Both the position numbers and the translations under genes were made by a program. Below, one piece after another: positions 23,239 to 34,898 of a stretch of 64,000 nucleotides of DNA. Within the stretch, counting starts at the first letter, position 1. Every line of letters starts with the position of its first letter. Under the pieces are notes generated by a model. It saw only the letters and a list, made by a program, of their open reading frames with translations. It was not told the DNA's origin and made no database searches. The DNA comes from Stenocarpella maydis (Eukaryota; Ascomycota; Sordariomycetes; Diaporthales; Diaporthaceae): assembly GCA_002270565.1 (NCBI GenBank), contig NQMI01000009.1, positions 287,475 to 351,474 on the forward strand. The letters are read 5' to 3'.

Positions 23239-24720
23239 GATGGCTGACTACGGTGACAGACGGCCGAGAGAGTCGTGCGGATCTCGGCAGCTGGTGGTCG
23301 ACGACGGCTAGTGATATTCAGCGTAAGCTATCTCGCAGCGCCAAGCCTTGTGCATCAGGAGGAAATCTGGGTCGAGGCAAAGTCCATGGGATGACAGGAG
23401 GTGGCAGGTGGGCAGAGCGAGGGTCGGCGAGAGCCTTGTTGGACTAAGGCAGAGGACGGCGAAGTAGAGGTTTGGGCTACCAAAATTAGCTGTCGCCGAA
23501 GTGAGACTGAAGGAGGTAGCGACGACTAGACTGCACAACCACAGACAGGATGAAGGAAAACAAAACAAAGGTACGATTGAGTCTGAAGGGGGGAGGGTGC
23601 GAAATGTAATCGTGCGGTTGAGCAGGTGGGTGGTGGTGTGGTCGGACCAGTGCGGTTCGCGGTTTGGGAGCTGGAACTTGAGCTTGGGTGGGCTCATTGA
23701 ATGCGCGGGCGCTGTAGCTACCCCGCAGCCCACGCAAGAGGCCTACCGGTCAGCCACGTGGGTAAGGAAGAAGCAAAGCACACCTTATTAGTTACACCTT
23801 TTCAACTCCAAGCGTACTGGACCAGAGCGACTTCATAAGGAAGTAGCTCGTGACAGTTGGGATGAGGCAAAAGCAACTATCAAATTTCGTGTGGCGGCAG
23901 ATCAGATAATAGCAAACACAAGGCTCCTGACTCAAGTAACTGAGGAGGAGGCCATTTCCACTTGCTTGGACTTTGAACGTAGGTATAGAGGAACCGCCGC
24001 AGCTCCTTTCTGCTTATTTTTTAAGGACCCCCCCCCCACAAAATAAAAGGAAATCAGCGATCGGATCAAAAATAAAATCGACAGCTTGAGAGTCACCTCA
24101 AAGTACGGCAGCATACGAGTTAATTAATGAGCAGCTGCATAGTTCGAGGCAAGTCACTGGCTCCCTCATCAACCAGATGAATCCACACGCCGTAGGCCTC
24201 ACCTCTCCCAGAGTCTGGCATGTTGTCGTCTTCATGTATTGGACGATTTGCTCTGAGGGCCTGAGGGCTGGCCGTCCTCGTCTCATTGCTCAGAACATCC
24301 CTCAGTGATTGAGATCACTTTTCGAATTTCTCACCCACTCATCCGCGGGCTACAATTCCAGCTCCTGTAGCAAGGATTTATTTGCCTGATTGATCCGGCA
24401 TCAACAAGAACTTACCTCCCCATGCCTGGATCCAAAAGCACACGCCCGACACCTCCTTGCTTGGACCGGCAGCAGGTAGTGTGGGTGAAGAGACGAACAG
24501 CCACTAACTGATGCCGAATCCAAGTGTGCGGCGACTCAGATAGAGACTGTTTAGCATCTCACTCCCTTTGCGAGGACCACTCCGGAAACCATAACAGGAC
24601 GTGACAAGAACGCGCAGGGAATTTCGCGAGTAGTTCCTCCAGCTCACTGACAATTGGAAAGTCTCCCCGGCGTCTCGGTCATGTTCATCCTGCCCGACGG
24701 CTGCAACCAAGAATCTCAAG
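23239..24720. other. Intergenic region
   Basis: Divergent promoter region between RdRP and the AT-hook gene. A run of 9 C at 24030-24038 lies next to ACAAAATAAAA. Frames of 83-141 codons at 23308-23791 overlap one another and lack features. No gene seen. Confidence 0.5.
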
Positions 24721-25692
24721 ATGGGAAGGCCGAGTGTGGAGCATCACAAGCGGCCTCGACACCCGCACCTTGAGCCCCTGATCAGCAAACGCAGAGAGGA
24801 TGGCCTGTGGCAGAGCATCGAAAGGGACGAGGAAGAGATGGCATCGCATTTCCAAGGTCCTACGAGCGGTTCCGTTAGTGCCTCGTCGTCTGCGACGGTA
24901 AAAGACGATGGTGACCTTAACCACGATATGAAATTACAGCCTCCCCGACATATCTGGACAGTCCCAGCCACGATAGAGACGCCAGACGTACCGCCCAAGC
25001 CTGATATCAAGCCCGTCAAGCCAGAAGCGAAGTGCACGAAACACTGCCCCGAGGCCCCGTCCGCAGCAGGCTTGTCAGCCAGGGCCCTCGATTGTCCCCT
25101 CCCGCACGCGGGCATCCTCGCGACAGCCCAGGCCGCCCTCAGCACACCCCAGGCATCAGCCCCGGGCCCAGATCAGCCACAGCCAACACCGCCGAGGCGC
25201 AGGGGGAGGCCAAGGAAATCCCGCAACGCCCCCAACTGGAACAGGCGCCGCACAGTCCCCTTCTCCGACCCCGTCCCCGCCGAGCGAGAGCCCCGGGCCG
25301 ACCCGGGCCCCGCCCACGTCTTCGTCCGCCTCACCAGGATCATCGTCGCCGCGCACGAGGACCCCGACCTGCCCCAGGGGAGGCGCGAGGCGGCGTGGAA
25401 CAACCGTGCCAAGGGGTGGAGGCTGGCTGGGGGCAGGAGGCAACGCAACATCGACGACGTCGGCGGGCTGTTCGACAAGATGCCCGTGGGTGGCCCCGCC
25501 GTGAGGGTCCTCCTCGTCCCGACGGCCGGGAGGGGGGCCCGGGAGCCGGTCGAGATGGCCTGGGACGAGGCGGCTTGTTGTTTCCGGGGCAGTAGCGAGG
25601 ACATTGGGACGTTGGTGGTTGCCCTGGGCGAGGTCAGGGACATGGTGAGAGATCCTTGGGCAAGGCGGTTTGTTGGATACGTGTTTGAGTGA
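24721..25692 (+). CDS. Hypothetical AT-hook protein
   Basis: Single exon, 323 residues, ATG at 24721. The N-terminal 40 residues are basic. Residues 85-160 are rich in Pro and Ala. An AT-hook core RGRPRK lies at 161-166, flanked by Arg, suggesting minor-groove DNA binding. Residues 200-323 form a more structured domain (FVRLTRIIVAAHEDP, GGLFDKMPVGG, EVRDMVRDPWARRFVGYVFE) that I do not recognise. The 25.0-25.7 kb part is GC-rich and open in several frames, so codon evidence is weak, but this frame alone has an ATG at one end and a structured C-terminus. Confidence 0.6.
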   Translation: MGRPSVEHHKRPRHPHLEPLISKRREDGLWQSIERDEEEMASHFQGPTSGSVSASSSATVKDDGDLNHDMKLQPPRHIWTVPATIETPDVPPKPDIKPVKPEAKCTKHCPEAPSAAGLSARALDCPLPHAGILATAQAALSTPQASAPGPDQPQPTPPRRRGRPRKSRNAPNWNRRRTVPFSDPVPAEREPRADPGPAHVFVRLTRIIVAAHEDPDLPQGRREAAWNNRAKGWRLAGGRRQRNIDDVGGLFDKMPVGGPAVRVLLVPTAGRGAREPVEMAWDEAACCFRGSSEDIGTLVVALGEVRDMVRDPWARRFVGYVFE

Positions 25693-26495
25693 TTCTTCAT
25701 CATGAAGAGTTGTAGGACTGCCAGACAATCCTGGGTCTATAGGTGGTCCCGCCGGTTGACAGGAGATATCCGTCGTTGCTTGATCTTTAGGTCTATCCGT
25801 ATGGCCGGTTACGGCGTGCGGCTCCCTAACAGGGACTCCCAAAGCAGAAGACGAAGTCTAGCGAGGGATATGCATACCCAGTTCCGCAAATTCCAATTCA
25901 TATCTCATAAAATTTGAAGTACGTCTTTATGTGGCTACTTCGGACCCTCAATTCAATGTCAATCATTGTCGTGATAACTATAAAACCCGTGTAGCTAGCT
26001 GTGTGTATACGCCAACTCACCTCCGCCCCCCCCCCCAAAAAAAAGGTCCACGTCCCATCTTTCCCTCCCGGTGTCTGTGGCATTGGCACTATACAATTTG
26101 TTAACTGGCAGGCGCGGCTCATTACGACTAATTCTGGGTGATATGAATGGTTACGAGTGGTGCGTCTTGCATATACCGCTGGCTGGCTCGTTCTCTGCTC
26201 TGGGAACTCAAGTTCCGTAATTATTATTTATACTACGCTCAGTCCTCCTCCCTTGCCTTCTACTGGCCATTCTCCTTTGTTCCTCCCAAAAAATTATGCA
26301 TCCGAAAGCGCACTGATCTCAAGCCCGCTATGCATCCCGAGTCTCCTTTAGGTAGCCATGTCAGCGCGGCACTCAATGACACCCGCTTCACCCACTCGTC
26401 AACCATTCAGTCCTGGGAATTCGACTTACCCAATCATCTAAGAAGTCCTGCTGGTTCATCATATAAGGCTCCCACGAGCCACCATCCAGGGCCTC
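25693..26495. other. Intergenic region with C/A homopolymer
   Basis: Convergent 3' flanks. A C-rich run passes directly into a run of A at about 26024-26044. No gene seen. Confidence 0.5.
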
Positions 26496-27568
26496 TCAAT
26501 CGTCGCTCTCCGAGTGTGTCTCTTGGGTGCGAACATCTTGTATAGCATAGCCGATGGTGTCCAAGATTATCCCGTTCACACCTTCAATGTCTTCATCTGC
26601 CCTGAGGTCCACGACCCCACCCACGGCAAAGCATGCATTATCATCCGTCTGCTCCTGAATGTCCGCCGTCGCCGCTAGCCCCGGCGGGCTCCACCTGCTT
26701 AGCATCAACTTGTGGGTACTCGCCAGCGCCGAGCAGACCAGCGTTTGCGCATCCGACCGCCCGAGCCCACCCGCAACCGCACCGTCCACGATATACTCGG
26801 CAAGGATCGCCAAGAGCGCGGGCGACGCCACCACCACGGCGGCATCGAGTTCGGCGGCTGGCACGAAGAGGACCATGCCAACCGTTCTCAAGAACGCCGT
26901 CACCGTGGCCTTGAACAACAATGTGGTTGGATTGTAGTCGTCGTCGGCGACCGGTGTGGCCGAGAAATTCCTAGCGGCGGCCAGGTTAGGCACGGCGCGC
27001 ATTACAAAGAACCTAGAGCGGTGTGCCTCTGCATCCTCGGCTGGCGAGGAGGCCATGGCGAGCAGCTGTCGTATCCGTGGGATGGTGACTCCGACAACCA
27101 GGCTGAGGAGGAGCTTTCCTTGCAGTTTTTCTGCCAGGCCTGGCTCCCCCAGGATGACCTCGACCTGGCTTGGCAGGCAGGCCAGGATGACAAAGTTGGA
27201 GCGACTCGCAACTTCGATGTTGTCCATCGCCATGGCCTCGAGCTGCAGTGGGAATTGCGTGCCTGTCTCGGTTGTGAATTGTCGCCGCAGATTATCTGCC
27301 GACACGTGCGTGCGCACGCTGACTAGGTATTTGGCCTTGTGCCACTCCGCCAACTCTGGCAGGGCGTCGCTGTGACTGGGTTTGGAAGCAACACCCTTCA
27401 GTATGGCCGTGCCCAATTTTCCTGTCCCGATCGGGAAGATTTCCGGTCAGCCACATTTGTCTGGTGCTGTAAAGGCACGCCTCGCTGCCACTTACCACAG
27501 CCGATAAAGCCCACCGTTGTGTTCTCTGGGTGCGGAATATAAGCCGTGCGCTGTCCGTTCGAAGCCAT
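26496..27568 (-). CDS. Pyrroline-5-carboxylate reductase family protein (ProC-like)
   Basis: Family members reduce pyrroline-5-carboxylate to proline with NADPH; this copy is diverged, so the substrate is inferred only. Exons 27568-27496 and 27421-26496 join in phase through a 74-base intron (GTAAGT..GACAG) to 332 residues. The splice recreates the Rossmann loop GFIGCGKLGTAI at 20-31. Other family features: VILACLPSQVEVIL and LLLSLVVGVTIPRI in the NAD domain, FFVMRAVPNLAA, and the dimerisation domain with ASPALLAILAEYIVDGAVAGGLGRSDA. The C-terminus departs from housekeeping enzymes and ends acidic, so this is probably a secondary paralogue. A TACCTACCTACTTAGGTA repeat lies 180-198 bases upstream. 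Confidence 0.85.
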
Positions 27569-30375
27569 GATGATATGGTTGGAATCTGGTGAATGGATGT
27601 TGTGATGATAATCGGCCAAAACTCTGCAGTGGTGATGTAGAAATTAAGTAGTTGACACGCGTCTTCTTTGTGAGTTTGTTTTGCGGAAATGTTTGGAGGA
27701 TTCAGCGCGTGGGAGGTTACGGTGATGTTGGCTGTGAGTCGCTCTTGATACCTACCTACTTAGGTATGCTCCTGCGTCAACGACTAGGTTGTTTTGCTAA
27801 TGGGGAAGGTCAGACCACCCGTTGAACATTGGCGTCCTCTTCGCAACTTCCATAACGAATCTCATGTCATGTTGAGTTCAAGTGGTCCAGGGCCTTGGAA
27901 TAGTGTTCTCGGCAACCGCAAGAGATGTAATGTTTTGCTTTAACTTCGACCAACTGGGACCACTAGTTAAAGGACTCTCTCTATGCGTCATATGCATTTT
28001 GCTAAGCCATTGGGCCTGACTTTGTTGGTTGAGCATCTGGATTAATTTTCCAGTGCCGTGCGAGACAACGTTGATGTGGCAGGCCAATCTTTACTGGTGG
28101 ATCCTATTTGTTTCCATCCACACATGGGTTCGGATAACGGATCTAATTCCTGTTTATGTGAACTTTTGCGTTCTTACCCCGGTATCAAATATAATGCGTA
28201 GCAGGGACTCGTGTAGATAGAAAACGACACTTGTGACATGATGCGTTCTGAAAGTACGGAAACAAAATATTATGGCTATCCCCTAGGTGTCTTTGAAAGA
28301 ATCGCATCATTTTATACCAGCTAGCGCCTGGGGTCCTGGCCGCAATGATGAGAAACAAACATAACCGCAGCCATGCCCAATAGCCACGGAACCGGAGTGA
28401 GATTGATGGGATGATGTTGGTAGCACGCTAATACATACGTGTGAATGATGAAACCGTGATCAATGATTGATCAGGGTTTCAATCATGGTATGTTTAAGGA
28501 CGAAAAAATACCGACCCCAAGGCATTCGGAGCGCCTTATAACAGGTCCATACTCAGTTTGCAAAATTTCCAGCATAATTCAGAAACAGTTCGGATTGACT
28601 ATAAGAATAATTTACCGATCTGAAAGCGCCCAGACTCTGAAGGGTGCGCAGACACGACTCGAGTGGATGCACATGCAACACATGTGTATCCGACTTGCTA
28701 ACCTACATCATGTGGTCCCACGTGGGCGCAGCAGTGACATTAGGTGCTGACCTGGGCCAAACACAAGGCCTCTATACTCAAGCAATGGCCAAACTCATGG
28801 TTGCTTTTCATTTCCAGAGCGTTGGAGTACTCTTCATTGAATTCAAGTTAAAGTAAATTCAATGTTGAGCACTGCAGATGATACACGCAAGGCCAAAAGA
28901 ACTTCAAGACATAACTCCTTTTCCAATCCAGCACTAAGTGACAATGCCATTGCTGCAGCTCCCCTTCTAAGTTGTTTTTGAAACCCCACACATATCCACT
29001 CCTGAAAATGCTCAACTAAGGTCGCCAACCACCACTAACATTTGAAAGCGTACCACAGAGTCTTAGGCAAGACCGCTCATAAAACGTTGCATCGACATAG
29101 TTCTACGACGCAGTTGATCAGCTACAGAGTTATTGTGGTTACGTATTTGAAAACTTGACACGCAGACGTACAACTTGACTTCCAGAGTCCAGACGAGCGA
29201 CGGAACCAACAGGCGTCCGGCGTCAGACAGGTGAGGAGTGGCCATGTGTGCTTCGGCCATTGTCGTTTGTGGTTGGAAGGCGTGCCTCATGCAGTTGGAC
29301 GTTCTCGCTGCTTGTTCTGCCTCGATTGATTCTATGGTAAAGCCAGAAAAAACCCGGGACAAATGAAACTATGAGACTCATAAGAGAGAAGTAAGGGATG
29401 ATGTCTGCTTTCAATCCCATTTTCGGGGCGTGGATAGAGTGGAAAGAAACAGATTCTGATTGCGTGACAGTGTGATTCCGTAGCCGATGGTTTTGGAAGT
29501 CTGAGGTGTTGTGGGAGGAATCCATGAGTATATAAATACTTGTTCGCCAGCGCCGTATTATGTTGTTGAGGTGGCTGCACCAGAAATGTCGTCGATTTTT
29601 TTATCGTGGGTTGACAGCGCCAGTTTGCACAGCCTGCATGGTGTCAACTGGTCGAAACAGGGTACCTAGGTACCTACTTAGGTGTTGACAATTCATGGTT
29701 CGAACTGTACACTGCCCCTTTGAGCTACCTTCCCAATCATAATCTTGATTGTCGAACGAATCCAAAGATCTCCTTTCTTTCTTGACCCCTCATGTTGTTC
29801 GTGTAACAGAAAAACCGTCCATATCGGCAACATCCCAGTTCCAGAGGGTGGATATCATTGGTGTCGAGTGACTGCAGGTGCTTTTCGGAGCCTTGCGGGA
29901 CAGAATTTGCGTTAATTCTGACGTTTAGCTGCATGTGATTCCAATCCTGGGCCTACTCAAAGACCCCTTGGCACGCAGCAGCGAATGGCTACGCCTAGAG
30001 CATGCACAGTTACTTGCGAATGAGCCCCTGGTGCTAAAATCTCACCGGCATGGCTGCCGTTGCCCGACGTGGTGGCCAATGATGGTTATTGGTCTACAAT
30101 CTAAACCCATAAACACTCTGTTGTGGAACAGTATTACGGTCAATTCCCAAGGAGACTGTGGCACACCCATACCAAGGATCTACATCAGTACTTGTATACG
30201 TACCCAGCTGTCCCCAACTATAAAGGTCTGGAGCACCCCTTGCTGAAGTGCCTCTTCTGGTGCCAGTGCTCTCTCCCAAACAACCTTGAAACAGTTCACT
30301 GATCTATGTTTGCTCGTTGCACCGGCCATATTCCTCATTTCTCTCTGCCCTAACAACACATCATCGGACGTCCCC
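27569..30375. other. Gene-poor region
   Basis: 2.8 kb without a convincing gene. It holds the CCTAGG-type repeats at 27749-27766 and 29661-29682 (perfect palindrome GGTACCTAGGTACC at 29661-29674). Small frames are listed separately or rejected. Confidence 0.45.
29223..29525 (-). CDS. Possible small single-pass membrane protein
   Basis: An ATG-started frame of 100 codons. Residues about 42-62 (IIPYFSLMSLIVSFVPGFFW) are strongly hydrophobic, followed by basic residues, as in a small membrane protein. There is no family match I recognise and an overlapping frame is also open. Could be chance. Confidence 0.2.
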   Translation of the reverse strand: MDSSHNTSDFQNHRLRNHTVTQSESVSFHSIHAPKMGLKADIIPYFSLMSLIVSFVPGFFWLYHRINRGRTSSENVQLHEARLPTTNDNGRSTHGHSSPV

Positions 30376-33300
30376 ATGTCCGAGGCGCCTCTAGGAAACA
30401 ATGTGGACGATGTCTGCCACCGCCACGAGTCTGAAATCCGGTCTCTGTACCAGAAAAAAGAACTCAGTGAAGTTAAGGCGATCATGGACGCAAAGCCAGG
30501 CTTCCCAAAATTGAAGTGAGTCTCCCGTTACGATATTGGGTCAATCTCATGGGTGCTAAACCCCGCCGGTTCTTTGGTCCAATCATGAATCAAGATCACA
30601 TGCTGAAGTTTCAGGCTAGGATCAAGACCTGGCATGAGAGACTTGCAAAACTCGGCATTCGAAAGAACATGAAGAACGAAGATTGGGCCAAGATATACCA
30701 ACACATTGCCCATCACAGGCTTAAGCACCCGACCCTACAGGGAGTGGCCAAGAGGGGTGCAAAGAGAGGCGACAAGACACTGAAGAAGATGATGAAAAAT
30801 ACGGAGGTCCTGGCTGGTAACAAGAAGTTCGACTGGAATCAAGCTTGGAGACGTATGAGAGAGGCCGGTGCTATTGTTGAGATCCAACGTGGTTAGCTCA
30901 GTCAATCCTATTTGTGAAATATTCGTACTGATGAATTGTTGATATAGATCCTCCTAGCCCTTTCTCGACAGATATCGTTGTCCAAACACCGCGGCCTACG
31001 TCGTCGCCTCGGATTGCACACTCTCCTCTGAACACCTCGCCCCCACGGGATACGTCTGTGACAACCACACAATTACCCAGGCATTTTCGCGGCATAATGC
31101 TCAATGCGTACAGTTATTGTTGGCATACTGTAATGTCAACAAGCAGTACGAAGTCCGTGGTACCTATGTCACTAGCTTCACCATCTTCTTCAAACAGATG
31201 CGTAAAATGGATGAGATGCGTTTTGGGCAAGGCATCAAGTTATTTCTTGATGCGGGTGCGCAAATCTACAGTCCACTCAAGAACTTCATATCCTTGAAGC
31301 TGCACCTTCATGAACCACAATGGAGCTGGCGAGATTCAACAACTTGGACCATCCTAGATTACCTATTCTGTTTCCATCCGCGCTTATTCTACAGCTTAAT
31401 ACCGAATTGGGATCCGGCACGGGACTCAGCCCCAACGAGAGCTGGAGTTTTGACGTCGCTAAGGCTTGGACGCAATGCGCTGCACGAATACTGTACCAGG
31501 CTAGGACAGAAAGTCAGCCGTGCACGTCTCGACGGATATCTACAGCTTCTGGTGGCAGAGCAGCTCACAGGAATTGGACCCTGGTTGGATGACCGGAGAA
31601 ACGCAGTAGACCTCAAAGCCGTGGTCTCCCTGGTGGATTTCGGTGTTAGCATGGACGATGTCCTGAGCCGTGCTCCATGTCTGCTAGCAAACTACATGGA
31701 CGGAAGCAGCGACTGCGACCTGGACGTGATACGGTATCTCCTGGACAGCGGCGCTAGTGTCAATGACGAGGCCTTAAAGCTCGCTGTTCAATTTGAAGAC
31801 ACCGGTCTTCTCGCATTGCTCATTCGCCACACCCCGAATATCCGGCAGCTGGGGGCAAATGCTGTTGTGGTAGCAGCGACGGCCAACAATTCGGAAGCAG
31901 TCAGTATACTCCTCGGCGCTGGAGTCGATGTTAATACGGAAATATATGATGAAACCTTGATATACCGGATTGTCAAATCATGGGAGTCATCATTCGAAGA
32001 CTTGAGGAACATGATCGACTTCTTGGTCCAGCGGGGGGCGCACTTCAGGTTGTCCGCGAAGAGACCGCGTCTATCTGATCTGTTGAGGGCTGTCCTCAAA
32101 TCCGAAGGCGACGGCTACAGGAAAGAAGTACGAAAAAAGATAATCCAACACATCATCGATGCGGGCTGTGATCTCAGCGATCCGGCGGGAGGGCTTTTGG
32201 AGGCATGTGGCTATCCGGACGTGTTCGGTAGCCATCTCGAAAGGATGGAAATTTTTGAGTCAATGTTCCGAAGCGGCGCCGCCCTCCGACCGGGCGCTCC
32301 TCTCGCCGCCTGGATTGGCATGGGCGGTGGGGCAGAGCTGGTACATGAGATGCTCTCTCGTGGCGTCGATGTTGATGCTTATTGTCGCCAGAGAAGAGGC
32401 ACGCAAACTGCGCTGCAAGCGGCAGCAGGCCAGTGCAACAAGGAATTGGTGCTATTGCTTCTTCAAAACCACGCTAACATCAATGCACCTGCCAAAGGCC
32501 CTTTTAACCGTACCGCACTGCAAGCCATTTGCGGATTCAAAGCGCGATCACCAGCAGAGAAGGCACAGCAAATCGAAATCATCAATCTTCTCGTTGCTTC
32601 TGGCGCCGACATTAACGCTGCTCCTGCACGTCGTCATGGAAGGACGGCACTGCAATGTGCAGCGGAAAACGGCAATCTGGAAGTTGCAATGCTGCTGCTT
32701 TCCTGCGACCCACCCGCCGACGTCAACGCGCCGGCTTGTCAATATCCTGAATGTCACGAGCTAACTCTCAGCGCTCTAAACTTGGCTGCTGGCAATGGTC
32801 GCTTAGATATGGTCAAGTTGCTTCTGGACAATGGCGCGGCGAGTGGCCGCCTGGGAGATACCGGTTACGATGAAGCTATTCAAGCCGCAGAAACGTACAG
32901 CGCAGACAGGTACGGATTTCTTGCGGTCGCAGACCTGATACGCCAGCATGCGACGGCAATTTTGAGATCAAGTCCCACCCGCCCAAACCTGTCACAGCCG
33001 CAGAGAGATTGGCACGAGTATGACTACGATGACTACTCCGACGGATACACGCCCTCCTACTTGCACTCGGAGGACGATGACAGTGAATCTGCAGCATCCA
33101 GCGAGGACCAAGACTCAATGGCACAGGTGCACATTCAATCCGACCCAGTCGAGCACCCTGGTCCCGAACATGCAGCACCCGAACCAGGTCGGGCATGGGA
33201 AGTGGAGGACCACAACGGGCTCAACTATGACATTGGCTTTGACAACCTTGCGGGCGACATGGGAAGCACTTGCGATCTTGATCTTGATCCCTCCACCTCC

Positions 33301-33414
33301 CACATCGACACTGCTGCACCTGGCTGGGGATTTGATCAGGGGCATATCACGGGGCCGAACTCGGCTGAGGGCATGGAGATGAGCGATGTGGATGACGCTG
33401 ATTACTCGTGGTGA
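30376..33414 (+). CDS. Clr5-domain ankyrin-repeat protein
   Basis: Likely regulatory or recognition protein; Clr5 is a fungal N-terminal module often joined to ankyrin or TPR repeats. Start ATG 30376 (the frame further left opens with TTG). Exons 30376-30515, 30620-30891 and 30948 onward are phase-consistent. Residues about 10-65 match Clr5: CHRHESEIRSLY..LSEVKAIM...GF then W..RL..LGIRKN. A Ser/Thr/Pro linker follows. The linker frame and the long ankyrin frame differ, so a further intron is needed; my best guess is 31108-31175 (GTACAG..CACTAG), giving 936 residues. Ankyrin units span roughly 31700-32880, for example TALQAAAGQCNKELVLLLL and TALQCAAENGNLEVAMLLL. The tail is acidic (YDDYSDGYTPS..SEDDDSE). 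Confidence 0.8.
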
Positions 33415-34865
33415 CATTCCTTTCCATCACGTTCCTAGGTAATGGGCAAGATAGTTAAACTCCAGGCACACGCGAATGGGGCGCTGGCTCTGCCAAGTCA
33501 ACATCAACATTAATGACACATCTTTCCGCACTTCCAGAACCCCGGGGCCCTGATTGCAAATCTGCCTTGCTAATGATCGCTCTACCTCAATGAATTATTC
33601 GTGCATCAACGTGGCCATCGAGCAGTAGCTCAGTCCCACCACAGAGTGACCCTTGGACAAGGCAAACACCAAGTTTCCTCGAGGTTTAATGTTTCCTGAC
33701 ATGAAAAAAAAAAAACCTTACCGAAACAGAAGGCCCTTCTTGACGGGCATATCTGCGCGAGTGCCCCGGCCATCCTCCACTCTGTCATCGTCTAATTTAA
33801 AATATTATATCTGTCTCTTAACAAGTGATACAAGTCAAACGGATTGAACGAACCCACCTCATGACATCCTGCAACTTTGCAATGCAGATATCCTCTCCCG
33901 GACACCTAGTATTATGCTACCACCACATTTGGTTTCATCAAGCACATTAGATTCTCAAGGACTCGAGGCTTCTTTACATTGGGGAGTATCTCCCCGATGA
34001 GTAACTACCATGAGGAGCGCCACCGCAGAAGCCACAGATATAGTGCCGTCAGGGATCAGTACACAATAAACGTGACATGCGGGCTGGAGTATATTCCCAT
34101 CTGGAAAAGACTTTTGGTCTGGACTAATATACAATCAGGTATAATGAAACTTCTTGCGTGACCGAGTTCACCTATGACGTAGACATCAAGTCCAATGTAT
34201 TACTTGATTCGTGACGAGTGATTACGAGTGTGGTCAAATCTCATTCGCGTACCTTTCGTGTCATGGCTGGACCTTATGAGCCTCTTCCTAACGATTCCCA
34301 CTACCCACGCCGTCGTCTTCACCCGCCCCGCCCGCAGGGCCCCAGGCGGCTCGCTCCTTCAGCCACTCCACCCTGCTGGTGCCGTCCAGCCTGGCAAACA
34401 TGAAGTTCTCGAACTCAGTCGCGGCCCCGACCGCATTGGCCGTCCCAAAAGTCATGTGCGCGCCGCCGCCAGCATGTCGCCGTCGCGGAGAAAGTCTTGG
34501 CTAGGCGATGTTGTGGGTTCATGTCAGCAGGGCAGATCAGGTTGTGAAGCAAGATATCGCCAGTGCTCGACTTACACGACGGGCTCGTAATCACTAATCT
34601 TGCCTCTCCGCTCCCTGATTCACTTCTCATACATCTTATACGAGAGATGCTGCCCGTTCATTATCTGCTACAAAGCTGGGCGCGGAGAGCCCCTCGACGT
34701 AGGCCTTTGCCTCCTCGGTTGGGGCCGGTGAGACCCCACTTCATGGGAAGCTCTCGACCTGTGGACGTGTATCCGGGCATAGTTGCTGCTTGGATGCACC
34801 AATACTGAGATAAAAATATAATAGAGGGTGGGGCAATAAGTGAAGTCACAAGCGTGTGGGCCCAA

Positions 34866-34898
<33 letters not shown>

